This document shows, in pieces, positions 1 through 12,180 of a DNA stretch of 64,000 bases. The first letter of the stretch is position 1; the number at the start of each line of letters is the position of its first letter. Under the pieces are notes generated by a model, which saw nothing but the letters and a program-made list of their open reading frames with translations, had not been told where the DNA came from and ran no database searches. The position numbers and the translations under genes are program-made. The stretch is taken from assembly GCF_000150275.1 (NCBI RefSeq), contig NW_002060951.1, forward strand, positions 700,328-764,327, given 5' to 3'. The DNA is from Trichoplax adhaerens. Taxonomy: Eukaryota; Placozoa; Uniplacotomia; Trichoplacea; Trichoplacidae.

Positions 1-2926
1 AAAGTTTGTGTAATACACTGGAATTTAAAGTATTTTAAATTGACTGGAATCGAAAATTTAATTGCAGCAAATTGAATTAAAACATTTGTTAGAAAATATT
101 TTTTTCATCCCGAAATAAACTATATTACTTTCATCATTATTACTCACTATTTCCTTATAAATCTGGAACGTACTATTGTTACAAGCACAATAGGCATTAT
201 ATTTAATAGAGCATATCTAATAGAATATCGATTCATATTGTTCCAGCACAGTGTACAGTTCCTATTTGGTATATCAGCTGGCACATTCAATAAGTCTAAA
301 TTAATTAAAATTTTTAATCCGTCAATTTTTCTATAGATTAAACTGTATCATACCAGGTGCTTAAGAATTAAAGATAAGATAACAGATCAATTACTATCGA
401 ATGTTGATATTGTTTATATTCGATTACTTTTAAGTTTATTAAATGGGCCTAATATAGCACCACTTTTAAATAATTTCAGATCAATACATCTAAGTATCAT
501 ATTCGTTTTACATAAATACAACGAAATAATTTTTTACTACAGCTTGAGTAATCGTATCATTTGCGACATTTTTAATTCAAGAATTGTAGTATGTCTAATA
601 CAGGTTTCAAAGATAAAGTCATTTCAATGATTAATAGATTAATCAAAGGCGATTTGTTTGAACCTATTACTGTCACTCTCAGAGCTTACTTGTTTGATAT
701 ATACACTTAGGTGGCATGATCGAGAAATTGAGTTTACGGCAGTATTCTACTTTACCACTCAACTTCGATTTGTAACCTTTTAATTATTCTATAAAGCTAT
801 TATGTTCGTAATAAATTTACTTTTATACTTCATTTTTACCATGAACTATGACATAATACAGTAACTCTTCTTTCAAATTTGTCTTTAGCCTTTATTGTCA
901 CAATATTGGCTAGGTAGTAAGCGTCACAAATAAAGTAAACTCATCTGCAACAGGATCATGTTTTATTAAAATTACATTTACTTACTCCATCGTCTTAATA
1001 AAGGTTCATTTTAAATGCTGTAAAAAATATAACTAGTTATTGTGAAAATCTATTATGGTAATTGGATCTAAGAGTAATAGATAGTATTTAAATTTTAATT
1101 TCTCCTTTACTCTATTACCATGTACTATAACTATGTTTATTTTAATATTAATATTATGGAATAGACTAAACAATAAGTTATCAATAAGAAATGATTGCTC
1201 TCAGACATATTATCGAGTTCTGTGATGGACATTTGTAAGCCAACAGAATAGATGATAATAGTGACTTATCATAAAACTCATACACACATTATCCGCTCGC
1301 TACATCTACTCAACTTAAATTAGCAGATGCACAATTTCAGTTTTAAAAGCAACAATAGTTTATCTAAAAACTTATGAAACATATGAAAAATAATGGTAAC
1401 CCTAACTTAATAACGCTAATGGGAAACGTTGTACCCAAACGAAAAGATGTATCCAATAATTTGGATAAATTATTGAATAAGTGTTATTACGTTGTTATAT
1501 TCTACTTTTCATACCTAGCTATACGCAAAAGAATTTATGGTTAAAGCCATATATATCATAATCTAGGCTTGTCTTAATTACGTACACTAAAATATTTAAT
1601 GATTACCATAAAGATGTAAATATAACTATCAAGATAATAAAAAATTTTGTCATTTTAGACCTTCCAGAAATAAACTTGCGAAAACAGATAAAGAAATGCT
1701 CTTGTTATTGTCATTTACGATAGCTCTGATTAAAATTAACTTCCTCTATTGAGGTATAAGTATACACGATATAGATAGATCATATTAACTCCGAAATATT
1801 GATGCTAAAGATTATGTATAAAAAATTAATCAATAATCCTTCTGAAAGCATTTCCGAAGCTATAATTAAAATTTAATACCTTGCAGCTGCCGATTATAGT
1901 TGAAAACAATATTCTAAGAAGCACTTTATATTATCATTTCCATTAACTACTGAAAAATTTACCTGAAATACAGAATTTAGGGGTTCCTCTATAAAGAGGA
2001 TAAGATCGTAGTAATGTGCATCTATGGCATTTGATGCTGGATGTCACCCAGTGAGTAAAGGAATATTAATACGTGTTAATTCTCTTAGGCCGGGGTAGTA
2101 ATTTTCCCTTCCGTATTTCCATCTGGTGGCTAAATGCTTAAAATAATTTTAATAGCCTAAAATAATATAAATTTTATATATATTGATTCAAACCTTAAGG
2201 CTACCTTCAATATTATTATTCGAAACATAAAGATACTTTGGCAATATGCTTAGTTTAGGTAGCACTTTTTTAGGAAAGGATATCAATAAGTGTCGTAAAA
2301 TAATTTATTGACATATATTGTTACAAGAAATAAAAGAAAGAAGATTATCAAGCCATCCAATTGATTGTATAATTGAATTTATTATCGGAATTATAAAATA
2401 ATAACGAACTCCATTCTGTTATCTATTCTGGGTCAAATTGTTTAATACTACTGAATATGACATTTTTTCTATTTAATAGATGAAACTGTCAGCTTCCTTG
2501 AAAAATTGATAACTGATATTTTATATTTATTACTTCTCTTCCTACTATCAATTTAGAATTACGAAATAGAATAATTTGATCGAGCAACAGCTTTCTATCT
2601 TGTGAGTGACTCGAAGAAATTACCATCACGATACTGGCCTTGAAATAAAAAGAAATATTCTCAAAGAAGTCGATATTGTCACTGCAGATACCAGAATCTG
2701 ACTAAAAGATCCTTCTTTCTGCTACTATTTCAATTTTCGATTTTCTCTTAGGTTATTATTACTTCGATTATACACATAAAACAGCCTAAACTAGCGTAAA
2801 TTGCTTTAGCTTATACTAAGTTTTTGATAAGCGTGCAAGAAAATCGATTATTTGATTTAAAAATTAGACTGTAACATCCAGCAATTTTCTATCAATTACT
2901 TTTTTCCCGGCTAGTGGATTAAAGTC
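1..2926. other. AT-rich stretch without a recognisable gene
   Basis: I see no long open frame, no splice-joined domain and no RNA gene here. The DNA is uniformly AT-rich with homopolymer runs. The last few hundred bases lie directly upstream of the first receptor gene and should hold its promoter and 5' UTR, but I cannot point to a specific element. Confidence 0.6.
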
Positions 2927-4405
2927 ATGGCAGCATCAGCTTTAATTAGCGATTTAGCTACTACCAGTTCAAGTTGGAAACATACCTTTCCTAGCAATTC
3001 AACGGCTACAGACACTCTTTCTAACCCTCAAGGTATTATACAGAAGCGAGCCAGTGGTATAACAACTGACCAGGAGTTAATTAATAAGACACTACCAATC
3101 TTAATTGTTAGCTCGATATTAGCTCTAATAAATATTATCGTTAATACTTCAGTGTTGGTCTTAATACTAACCCGAAGAAAGCTGCGTGTTGTAGCCAATG
3201 TTATTATGGCCAGCATGTTTCTGAGCCATTTATGTTATTCATACTTTTACACGATACCTTATGTTACTTATAAAGCTATCGATATTTCAAGTCGAATCCA
3301 ACTAAATCCTTCAAGTAACATTTATTGTATCATTATGCTATTTGTCCTTCCTAATGTTATGCCTCTCAATATGAACTTACACATTTGTGCTATTGCAGCA
3401 ACACAATTTATCAGTATTTCAGCTCCTTTTTTCTATCAAAATGTGCTCATAAATGGTAAACCAACTATTTTTATTATCGTTGGCTTGATATGGTTTTTAT
3501 CGTTTTTCATCGGTTTTATGCCATTTATTGTTGGATTATACCACTGGGAGTATAAATATTGTGTGCCCAAAGTCAAAGAGGAAAAGGCGGCACTTTTAAT
3601 TCCTTGGAATTATTTTATAACCATCTTTCGTTTCGCCTTGCCGTTTCTGTTTATTTGCTTATTTTACTTCAGAATTTATTGCATCGCAAGGCAAAAATCA
3701 AATAATCAACTAAATCATGCATCCGATAATGTTACCCAACGAGTGAATGCTTGCAAAGCTGCTAAGGTCATTGGTGTAATTATTGGTGTTTTTATAGTTT
3801 GTAAACTACCACGAGATGCTACCAATATCATCCGCATTGCCGCTCATAATTATACTGATCCAGATCTATTCCTGCAGGTACAATATTGGTGTGAATTTGT
3901 TGGAATTTATGCAAGTTCTATTATCAATCCAATTCTCTATACCTATTTAAATCGATCCTTCCGCAATGAAGTTACACTACTCATAAGACGTTATAAAATC
4001 AAACGAGATAATCGGTACCTTTGTCAAAAAGATAGATCATCTCATTTAAAAAGCAAATCACAAAATAGCAGAGATGCTTGTGTTCGTCAACTCGACAATA
4101 AGACCAGTAAAGCAGAGTTACTTTCAAATCATGGCAAAGTATCTAAAACAAATACATCTTTACGTCAAACATTAAATGAAAGTAGTAGCGGTTCTAATAT
4201 TCCAGGCAATCCTGCTATAGATGTTTCAGTATCCAATCATCAGTTCACTAAGTTATATTTTGATTCTCCTATGGCGACAGAAAAATGCCATAATGGCAAA
4301 ATTGCAACCCCTCACGGAGACCATAATAATGGAAATTACTATAATGATGAAAATGGTGATGATATCTGCAGTCTTCTCCAATCAAGCTATGAAACAGTAG
4401 TTTAA
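2927..4405 (+). CDS. Rhodopsin-like (class A) GPCR, orphan, with degenerate DRY motif
   Basis: This intronless 492-aa frame encodes a seven-helix receptor of the plasma membrane; its ligand is unknown. The N-terminus carries sequons at N24 and N53. Helices lie at about 57-81, 89-115, 134-157, 180-204, 228-252, 280-303 and 319-340. N73 fits Asn1.50. C134 and C212 fit the TM3-ECL2 disulfide. TM6 has CKLP (292-295) in place of CWxP, and TM7 has NPILY (334-338). At the end of TM3 the usual D/E-R-Y reads T-Q-F (159-161), so Arg3.50 is missing, and H101 appears to occupy the usual Asp2.50 site. A basic helix-8 region (RRYKIKR) leads into a long Ser/Asn-rich tail ending in ETVV, a class I PDZ ligand. 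The gene at 22345-23793 is a clear paralog. Class A membership is firm; the subfamily is not, and G-protein coupling is doubtful. Confidence 0.9.
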   Translation: MAASALISDLATTSSSWKHTFPSNSTATDTLSNPQGIIQKRASGITTDQELINKTLPILIVSSILALINIIVNTSVLVLILTRRKLRVVANVIMASMFLSHLCYSYFYTIPYVTYKAIDISSRIQLNPSSNIYCIIMLFVLPNVMPLNMNLHICAIAATQFISISAPFFYQNVLINGKPTIFIIVGLIWFLSFFIGFMPFIVGLYHWEYKYCVPKVKEEKAALLIPWNYFITIFRFALPFLFICLFYFRIYCIARQKSNNQLNHASDNVTQRVNACKAAKVIGVIIGVFIVCKLPRDATNIIRIAAHNYTDPDLFLQVQYWCEFVGIYASSIINPILYTYLNRSFRNEVTLLIRRYKIKRDNRYLCQKDRSSHLKSKSQNSRDACVRQLDNKTSKAELLSNHGKVSKTNTSLRQTLNESSSGSNIPGNPAIDVSVSNHQFTKLYFDSPMATEKCHNGKIATPHGDHNNGNYYNDENGDDICSLLQSSYETVV

Positions 4406-7400
4406 TTGCGTGATATCAGTATGATGATAACACAGCAGACAGCTTAGTCTCCTGTAAATCATTATATAGCCACTAACTACCGATATATACTGGTAAATGA
4501 TCAGTAAATATAACCAATAGCTGGTGCATTAGATGATTAATAAAATAGTTTTAGCTTCCAGGTAGTCAGTTTCCGATGGATTTTACAGATATAACCCCAT
4601 AATAATGATCTATACCTAGATAGCTACAATTTGGCTAATAAATGGTGTTTTGGGATTAATATCTTTTATCGATTAAAACTGCTTAAAGTTCAAGACGACT
4701 GATTACTATCTACATAATGGTCAGTGTAAATGCAATTTTGATTTAGCAATTAGAACATCCTTCGATCAGTTTAATAGCCTGATTAAAAACGTCAGTGAAT
4801 GCGGTATACTGTAATGATAATTATCATCGTTGCACCCAATGATATTTCTCAAAGAAACTTCTAAAACCAATTACTGGTATAAATTAATATTATTAATGTA
4901 TTGGTTATTCGCATTAATGATAATTCTATGCAGGAATTGGATACTTTATTTAAAAATTGTAAATTTTAGATACATTTCAGCACTAGTTCGCATATCTAAT
5001 TAGATAACTGAAGTTAACTTTAATAAATGCATTATCTTGATCAAATGCTACCCTACAATTTTAACACCGATCTTATCACTTTATTACAGGTGATTATTAC
5101 TGAAGGTTTGTAATGCTAAAAATATCACTGTTCAGCATATCCTTTTTCTTTTTCTTCTTTAACTGTTTACAGTCAACATTTTATTATAATTGTGATGTGA
5201 TACCAACATACACGAGTTTATTTAATAATTCATTAGTCATATCAATCAAGAAAATTTAATTCATATGGCAGGATTGAATCATTTCTATTCTTTACGCTAC
5301 AATTACTTTGCTTCAGTATGTCATTTTGTATTTTAAACTCATGTTTGAAATACTGAATGCTAAATTTCGCATTCTATAAGATGATAACTAGCATTTATGA
5401 TCATAATTATAAAATAAATACAATTCAGAGCAGGCTTCGATTAAGTTTCATCGAGAAAAAAAACTTTCTATTTCAAATGATATTCATATTATGATTTGAT
5501 ACTGATTGATGGACCTTGTACTATTGTTATAACTGTAAACTAGGACTGTTTAAAAGTAATAATATTTTAGGCATAACACTTATTGATTAATACTATATGC
5601 GTATGGATATTCAATCAACTTGTTTAATTTAATATAATACCGTAATTTTAATTGTGAAATCATTTTAAGGACAATTAAGCATTCTAAATTCATGCAATTG
5701 TATAAAACAGCACGTACCTTCAAGGTACCGCTCCACGTAGGATTTCCTGTTTCTTTCATGTTCCCTATTGCCATGACGTTTTATTGCATTATAAATTGAT
5801 TTTAAATATTCAATCCATTTCTTCATTATACAATTTACAATAATAATAATAGAGAAATGTTTTGTCCATCTTAATATTATAATGATAGCGAGTCAGGTAA
5901 TAAGTTAAAATTAGAATTTGCTACTGATTCTAACATTTTGCCTTAGAGTTAAGCGTCGTAAACAAAGCAATGATAGATGAACTCTTCATCAACACTTATT
6001 AGTATAAGTGTCGCTCACACTGTACTATTTAAACGTTATTAAATAATCTACTATTATCACTAAGCTCACCATATATCAGGTTTTATGACTACGAGTATTT
6101 CCATTTATTTAATTTGAATTTAATAAAAACCTTAGCCTTTGAAATGTCGGAAAAAAATTTTATTTCATTGAAAAAACTTTTTGAAGTAAATACTGTCTTA
6201 TAGATTACTCATGCTATTATTTAATATCATAGGTGCCTACCGGTAATTATCTGCAGATTCACTTTATTAGTCAACAATAGTAAAGAAAAATTTACATAAT
6301 AAGGTGTTCTGAACTTTGATCAATTAATTTTATATTATCAAAGGTCAATTACTTCATCACCGATTTTTGCTGGATTCTTTATAAAGTATTCCATATCTAT
6401 AGTATTTATAGAAATATACATTTGTATGATATAAATTATGATCAATGCTTGCCGATACGTGCATATAAATATGTTCACGATATTTAATTATAAGTTCAGT
6501 ACAATATTGCTTGAAATTATTCAATAATACTGTACCACTGCTGTACTATAGAAAAGCTGTTGATCCGAGTTTGCACCAAAATTTTCGAATTAGGTACTCT
6601 TTCGACGGCATGACTTAGTCACTAGATACAGATATTGAGTTCATTATATAACAACAATAAATATCAATAATTAAGGCTAGCGATCAGTTAGGGTTTAACG
6701 GAAAATACACTCTTAAATTACGTTAATATCACGTAGTAGTATTATATAGACTTAAGGTGTAACTAGCTGTAGCGATCCTATCTAGCTCTTATTATACTTA
6801 CAATAGTTAATGCCTTACGTCCTTCAAGCGATCTATTTTATTTGAATATGCCTTATACAATTACTGAACTATAAAGCAAATAAGTAGAAGTAATTTTATC
6901 AGATTGCAACAATTTCTGAGCTCTATATTCGTTTACAATTATTTAATCAATTGACGTCAGCTCTGAAAGAACTTTTACACTTTAATTGCATACATCCCGA
7001 TTATAAAAGTTCTACTATTATGTTGATTGAATATTTTCTATTTTTATAAGATTCGTTTCATGTAGAAATATATTGAAGGAAATTGATTGGTCATTAATAT
7101 TCTTAAGAGTTAATTAGTTTCATTGTGTAGTTATGGACTGGGTCAATCTCATCTGTTTAAAGCATATTCATTCTATCGGAGCTAAAATTTATTATGGTGG
7201 TCATAGTTTAACAGTGACCTTAAATGATGTCTTTGGGGATGTAGACCTTTTAATCAAGAAATTCTTACAGTGAATTGGGAAGATACAATAACCAAACGAC
7301 TACAGATTTCCTATATATAAATTCATGAACTCGCAATACTAAATAATAATTTTACAATTATTCGCAATTATAGTTTAATTTTTCTATCCACTACGCTGAT

Positions 7401-8459
7401 GTTAGAGACTGTAAAGTTCGTATTAACGTTCGTATAATACGTCATAAAAAGTGCTTTATGGGTTTATCAGTATCAGTATTTTCCCCTTTTTACAAAAGTA
7501 CAAGTAATTTATCTGCATAACATTATTTCGAATATAATATCTACGTGAATAGTTTAAAATGATAGTCTAAACTTTATTCCATCTTATTTCAACTGGAATA
7601 CACGGTAAAGAATCAGTTCAAAATCTAGTCAACCATGAATTTGAATCACCAGATTTCACTGTAATAAGTGTTATAATGTACGAGAATAATCAATTTCTTT
7701 TTCATTTTATAAATCTATTAAAAATGTACCTTGTTGGATATTATTACGAATCAAGAGCGAGATATTTCGAGCTTTGTAACCCCTTAGAAATGTTGTTATG
7801 AAACATACTAATTACATACACGGATTGCTGCACGGGTAGAGCTGATTCTTACCTTTATTCTAAGCTCGAGAGTAAGTTAACTAAGCTGCATATTAAAGAA
7901 TATCCTTTTGCTAGTTCACAGTATTGAGTTCCACCATCGGATCAGTAATTATAGATTCATTCAACACTATGAATCAACTTGCTATAGCTGTTATAGAAGC
8001 TATAACACTTATAATAGTTCTTTCGACTCTATTAATCTATAGTATTTTGAAAGTTACATTTATCATTTAACGTAAATGGAACAATTCCCCTCAATTAAGC
8101 TGAAGTGAGCTAATATTAAAAGTAAGATAATAATGCCTAGTTTGCTACTTTGCTGTTATCTAAAATTTACATAATATTGATATGTGAAAAGGCAAACCAT
8201 ATTCTAGCAAAATAACATACCTCTTACCTTTAAGCTGCAACATCAAATTATGCATATTAAAACGTTTGTTTCGGACTATACAGCTAAAAAAATTGATTTT
8301 CATTGTAAGTATTATATCCCCTCATGCGATTAAAAACTCTAAATCTTCTCAATTATAAATGCTTCTGTCGCGGAAGGAAAAATCATTCTCTTAAATTAAG
8401 GGCGCTTTGAGGGCTTAAGTTAACAATATTAAGGACTGTCTCTTATTTAAGACAGCCTG
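4406..8459. other. Intergenic, no gene recognised
   Basis: This AT-rich DNA follows the first receptor gene. Its 3' UTR and polyadenylation site should lie in the first few hundred bases (an AATAAA-like TTAATAAAAT occurs near 4538). Short open frames such as 5580-5774 on - resemble no family I know and are unremarkable for this base composition. Confidence 0.5.
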
Positions 8460-9000
8460 AGTGTGATAGATGGACCGTAGCATAGATTTCTATATTTATC
8501 TAAAGGCAAGGTTAGTAATTCATAACCATAAACTGTAATTAAAGATTCTATGTTAGAATGTAGATGATTATATATATTATCGTTTCGAATTGCTATTGAT
8601 GCTAAAGGTAAAGGTGGATACGTTACTCACATATTAAGATAGGGCTAGTTAATCATCCTTTGACATAGTAGAAATAATATCTAAGTGAACACTGTAGCTG
8701 TTACCATATTTAATTATAGATTGTCCGCTGTAAAATGTTATTACTATTAATAATTTGAATATGAGTAAGTATAATAGATCCTATTGCTATGCTGATTGTA
8801 CAGAAGTTGGAATGCTACAAAAAGTACGTAATAAGCTGGCAGCTTAAGATTATATTAAAGGTTCTTCCTCGACTTTCCAGTAATTTTATCTGCTTAGAGT
8901 AGAGCTATGTGGATTATCTATGTGTACTGATCTAACATAGTATTAATTTCTACAAATTTTGGAACTCTATGATCTGGTTTATCACCAGTGCAATTAATGA
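8460..9000 (+). repeat. Dispersed repeat, copy A (about 540 bp)
   Basis: This block aligns by eye, collinearly and with many mismatches, to 11640-12180. Shared anchors include GAGTAGAGCTATG, TGCTATGCTGATTG, GCTGTAAAAT and a final (G/C)TGATC-GG-TTTATCAC block. There is no coding frame, terminal inverted repeat or target duplication that I can see. It is either an old mobile-element relic or an old segmental duplication. Confidence 0.65.
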
Positions 9001-11639
9001 TGATACCTTTTAGTGTACTTTCCGACGCATGAAACTTTGGTTTTATATTAGGGATATGCTGATATTGAGAGAAAATTTTTGTTTTATGAAATCTTCATTA
9101 AATGTATATACATCATATAGATGTTAGGAGTAAATTTGATCAAGTATACGAGAAAGATATAGTTATTAAGCGTAGACTTTTAAGGCATAAAATCTTGGTT
9201 AAAAATTAGGTGATTATATAGATATTAAGTAAAAACTTAAGAAGTGCGCGATTTAATTTCTTAATCGTTTCATTTTAGCTTTTAAGGTTCTTTAGTCGTG
9301 TATTTGCTTTGGCATTTAGAAACTTTCTACACTATTTTATATGAAAGCTTGTACACCAGGAAAGAGTAAATAACTGCTATAACATTATTTACATTCTTGA
9401 ACTGTTTGACAGTTCTTACAGATGCAATCTGACCAATGGACAAGTATGCTATTATGTATTCAAGGTAATGCCTTGTTCCACCTACAGTATACAATTTCGA
9501 AAAATTTGGATTAATTAACTACAGTATGAAATTACGTTAACAGCATCAATAATATAATTGATCATTGCAATGTTATAAAAATTACTAGATTTAGTTTTAA
9601 TTATACAATAATTTTAGATTATTTAGGTTATTCACGAGGCTAATAAATCAATAATCAGCTAGAACACGCAAGTAATTACTGATCAAAAGTGTAAGTAACC
9701 AATGCTCCCATACTATAAACCCTGAAAGAAACTCTTTCATTACTGACATAACCTAATTTATGCACCAGCTGCAGATTTTAATAATTAATCTATTCAATGA
9801 TCTCAAGTTTTATCATTGCAATGCTAATGTTCTATAATTATAAGGAACTGCACTATACCTTCATCGAGTCCATAGTGGGATCTCATTCAAAACCAATTTC
9901 AGATATGCAAACCTACAGCACATATAAGGTAGCCAAAAATGACCAAAAAGAGTTAATTTTCCTCAGTTTCCATTGTAGTCTATAGTAACTTATTACAATT
10001 ATATGACTCCATACTGTACTATGATATATTACTGCATAATTATAAACAGTCTATATCAGTTAGTTCTTGTTTACCGGGTTGCAAGACGAACAGCAATCTT
10101 GTTTAACTAGTAAAGCTAAATGAGCCAGAAACGCTAATTACTAGAACGGAACCATTAGCTCCGTAATATGTCTTTTGCTTACAATTACCATTAAATTTTA
10201 TTATCATTAAATTCATGGGTATCCAAAAATAATAATCAGGGCTTTCGTGGTGAAGCGTTAACTCTACAATAAGGGCAAATTTTTTTCGCGAATGGTGTCT
10301 TTAGTTTAGGTCATAGCAAGTCTGGACTGCAAGTTTTGCTTAGCATTTTACTTAATTTCGCGTCTTCCCAGGATGTGCAGAATGGATTTATATCAAAATA
10401 CTTGATAAATACCGAGGTTGTAGAAGTCTGAGTTATACCACCTATTTCTAAAAATCTGAGCATCATTTACAAATATCGCGTTTTTTAGACTTTATTTATT
10501 GTTACAGCATTTAATCGAAGTATTGACTTCAAATTAAATCCCTTATACAGTAGCATAATCTATCTAGAATTATATTCCCGTATATAGATGGATCAGCTCG
10601 TATCATGATATTCAGAAATTTTATTACTCTCTACTTTAGCAGCAGTTAATGAAAAGCGGTTAAATTAATTATCAGAGTAGTTGATCAATCAAAAAATTTT
10701 TTAATTTTAATTCTATTTTAGATTGCCGTAATATGCACTTAACCGTTACAAAACAAGTAGATTGATTTCCCTTATTATTGCTATTTGTTCTTAAATTATG
10801 AAATTTTCTCTTATCTAAGTAGCCACTAGCATAAAGTTGTACCAACGATCATACAAATTTCAATACTGGGAACTCTAATTTACTACAAGGAGATAAACTA
10901 AATCGTGCTGTAGCAAATAATTTTAAAACCTAAATAAGTAGATGTAAACGTTGGTATTTGGTTGATTAGTTTCATATTTTGAAATTCCTACCTTTTATTG
11001 GTTTCAGCAGATTAAGAATTAACTAAATATGTATTTCGCTTTACCATAGTAGATACTAATCGAAGATCCTGCTCTTGATATTTTGCGTACTTGTTTTTAT
11101 TAAGTATAACACGTGGATTTTAGTATAATGAATGTTATGTATGTAATGTATAATGATAATTGAAAATCTGTTTGATCTTATGAAATTTTGAATAAACAAA
11201 GCAATGATTGATCTTGGTTAGCAGCTCAATTATTTTGTCAGTATCCAATTTAAAGTAAATGTAGTGGTCAAATATTTATTTCATCACTGCTGCTTGTTCA
11301 TAATTAATTTAGTCTGTAGTGCATGCCATTCTAATTAACTGCTTTATCTTTGTTTAAACTAAATTAAAATAAAAAATCAGGTTTTACATTCAATATCATG
11401 ATGTTATAAAGATTACAAATTAATGGCAGAAATTTATTTATCGCGTTGCTCGCGAATGTTCATGAATCATTCTTAAATCAAGACTGTATTACTCATGCCG
11501 TCTACAGTATTTCAATTCTTGATATCCCATTCACAATCACTATCGCTGGTGGACACCTCTAGACTAAATAAAGATGTAGAAATATATATCCCTGCAAAGT
11601 AATTTATTAATGTGATTGTAGACTATTAGCCATATTTAA
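9001..11639. other. Intergenic between the two repeat copies
   Basis: AT-rich DNA with no recognisable gene. A 62-codon frame at 9797-9985 has no recognisable domain and no neighbouring exons that extend it. Confidence 0.5.
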
Positions 11640-12180
11640 TATGATATATGGTAGTGTCTTTTCTATATTTATCTTAGGATATATTTAGTAGCCCTAATTA
11701 TAGACTGTAATTATAGACTGTAAAGGTAGGCTTTATGCTAGAGTACAGATGACTAATACAGTAAGATGTTGAGCTACTAATAAGGTTAGAGGTAGAAATA
11801 GAATTGTAAATCACACATTAGGATATGCTTGGTGCATTGTACTTTTATTGGTAGGAATAATGTTTACGAAAATACTGCAATCATTTCCATATTCGATTAA
11901 TGGTGGTTTGCTGTAAAATATTCTAACTAATAATAAGCTGAATATATGTAAAATATGGTAGAATTCTGCTATGCTGATTGCAGCCTTGAAGGCTACAATC
12001 AGATCATAAAAGCGCGCGACATTAGATTATCTGATTATTCTTTCTAGAAATCTTTCAGTAGTTGTATTCGGCTAGAGTAGAGCTATGAGTAGCTAGTCTT
12101 TGTATTAGACCTGATAAAGTTCTAATTTGCTACAATTTTGAATTTTCGTGATCGGGTTTTATCACAATCCCATTGCAGGT
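11640..12180 (+). repeat. Dispersed repeat, copy B (about 540 bp)
   Basis: This is the partner of 8460-9000 in the same orientation, about 3.2 kb away. Order and spacing of the matching blocks are kept along the whole length, which argues against chance similarity of AT-rich DNA. A small internal duplication (ATTATAGACTGTAA twice, near 11695-11725) is present only in this copy. Confidence 0.65.
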
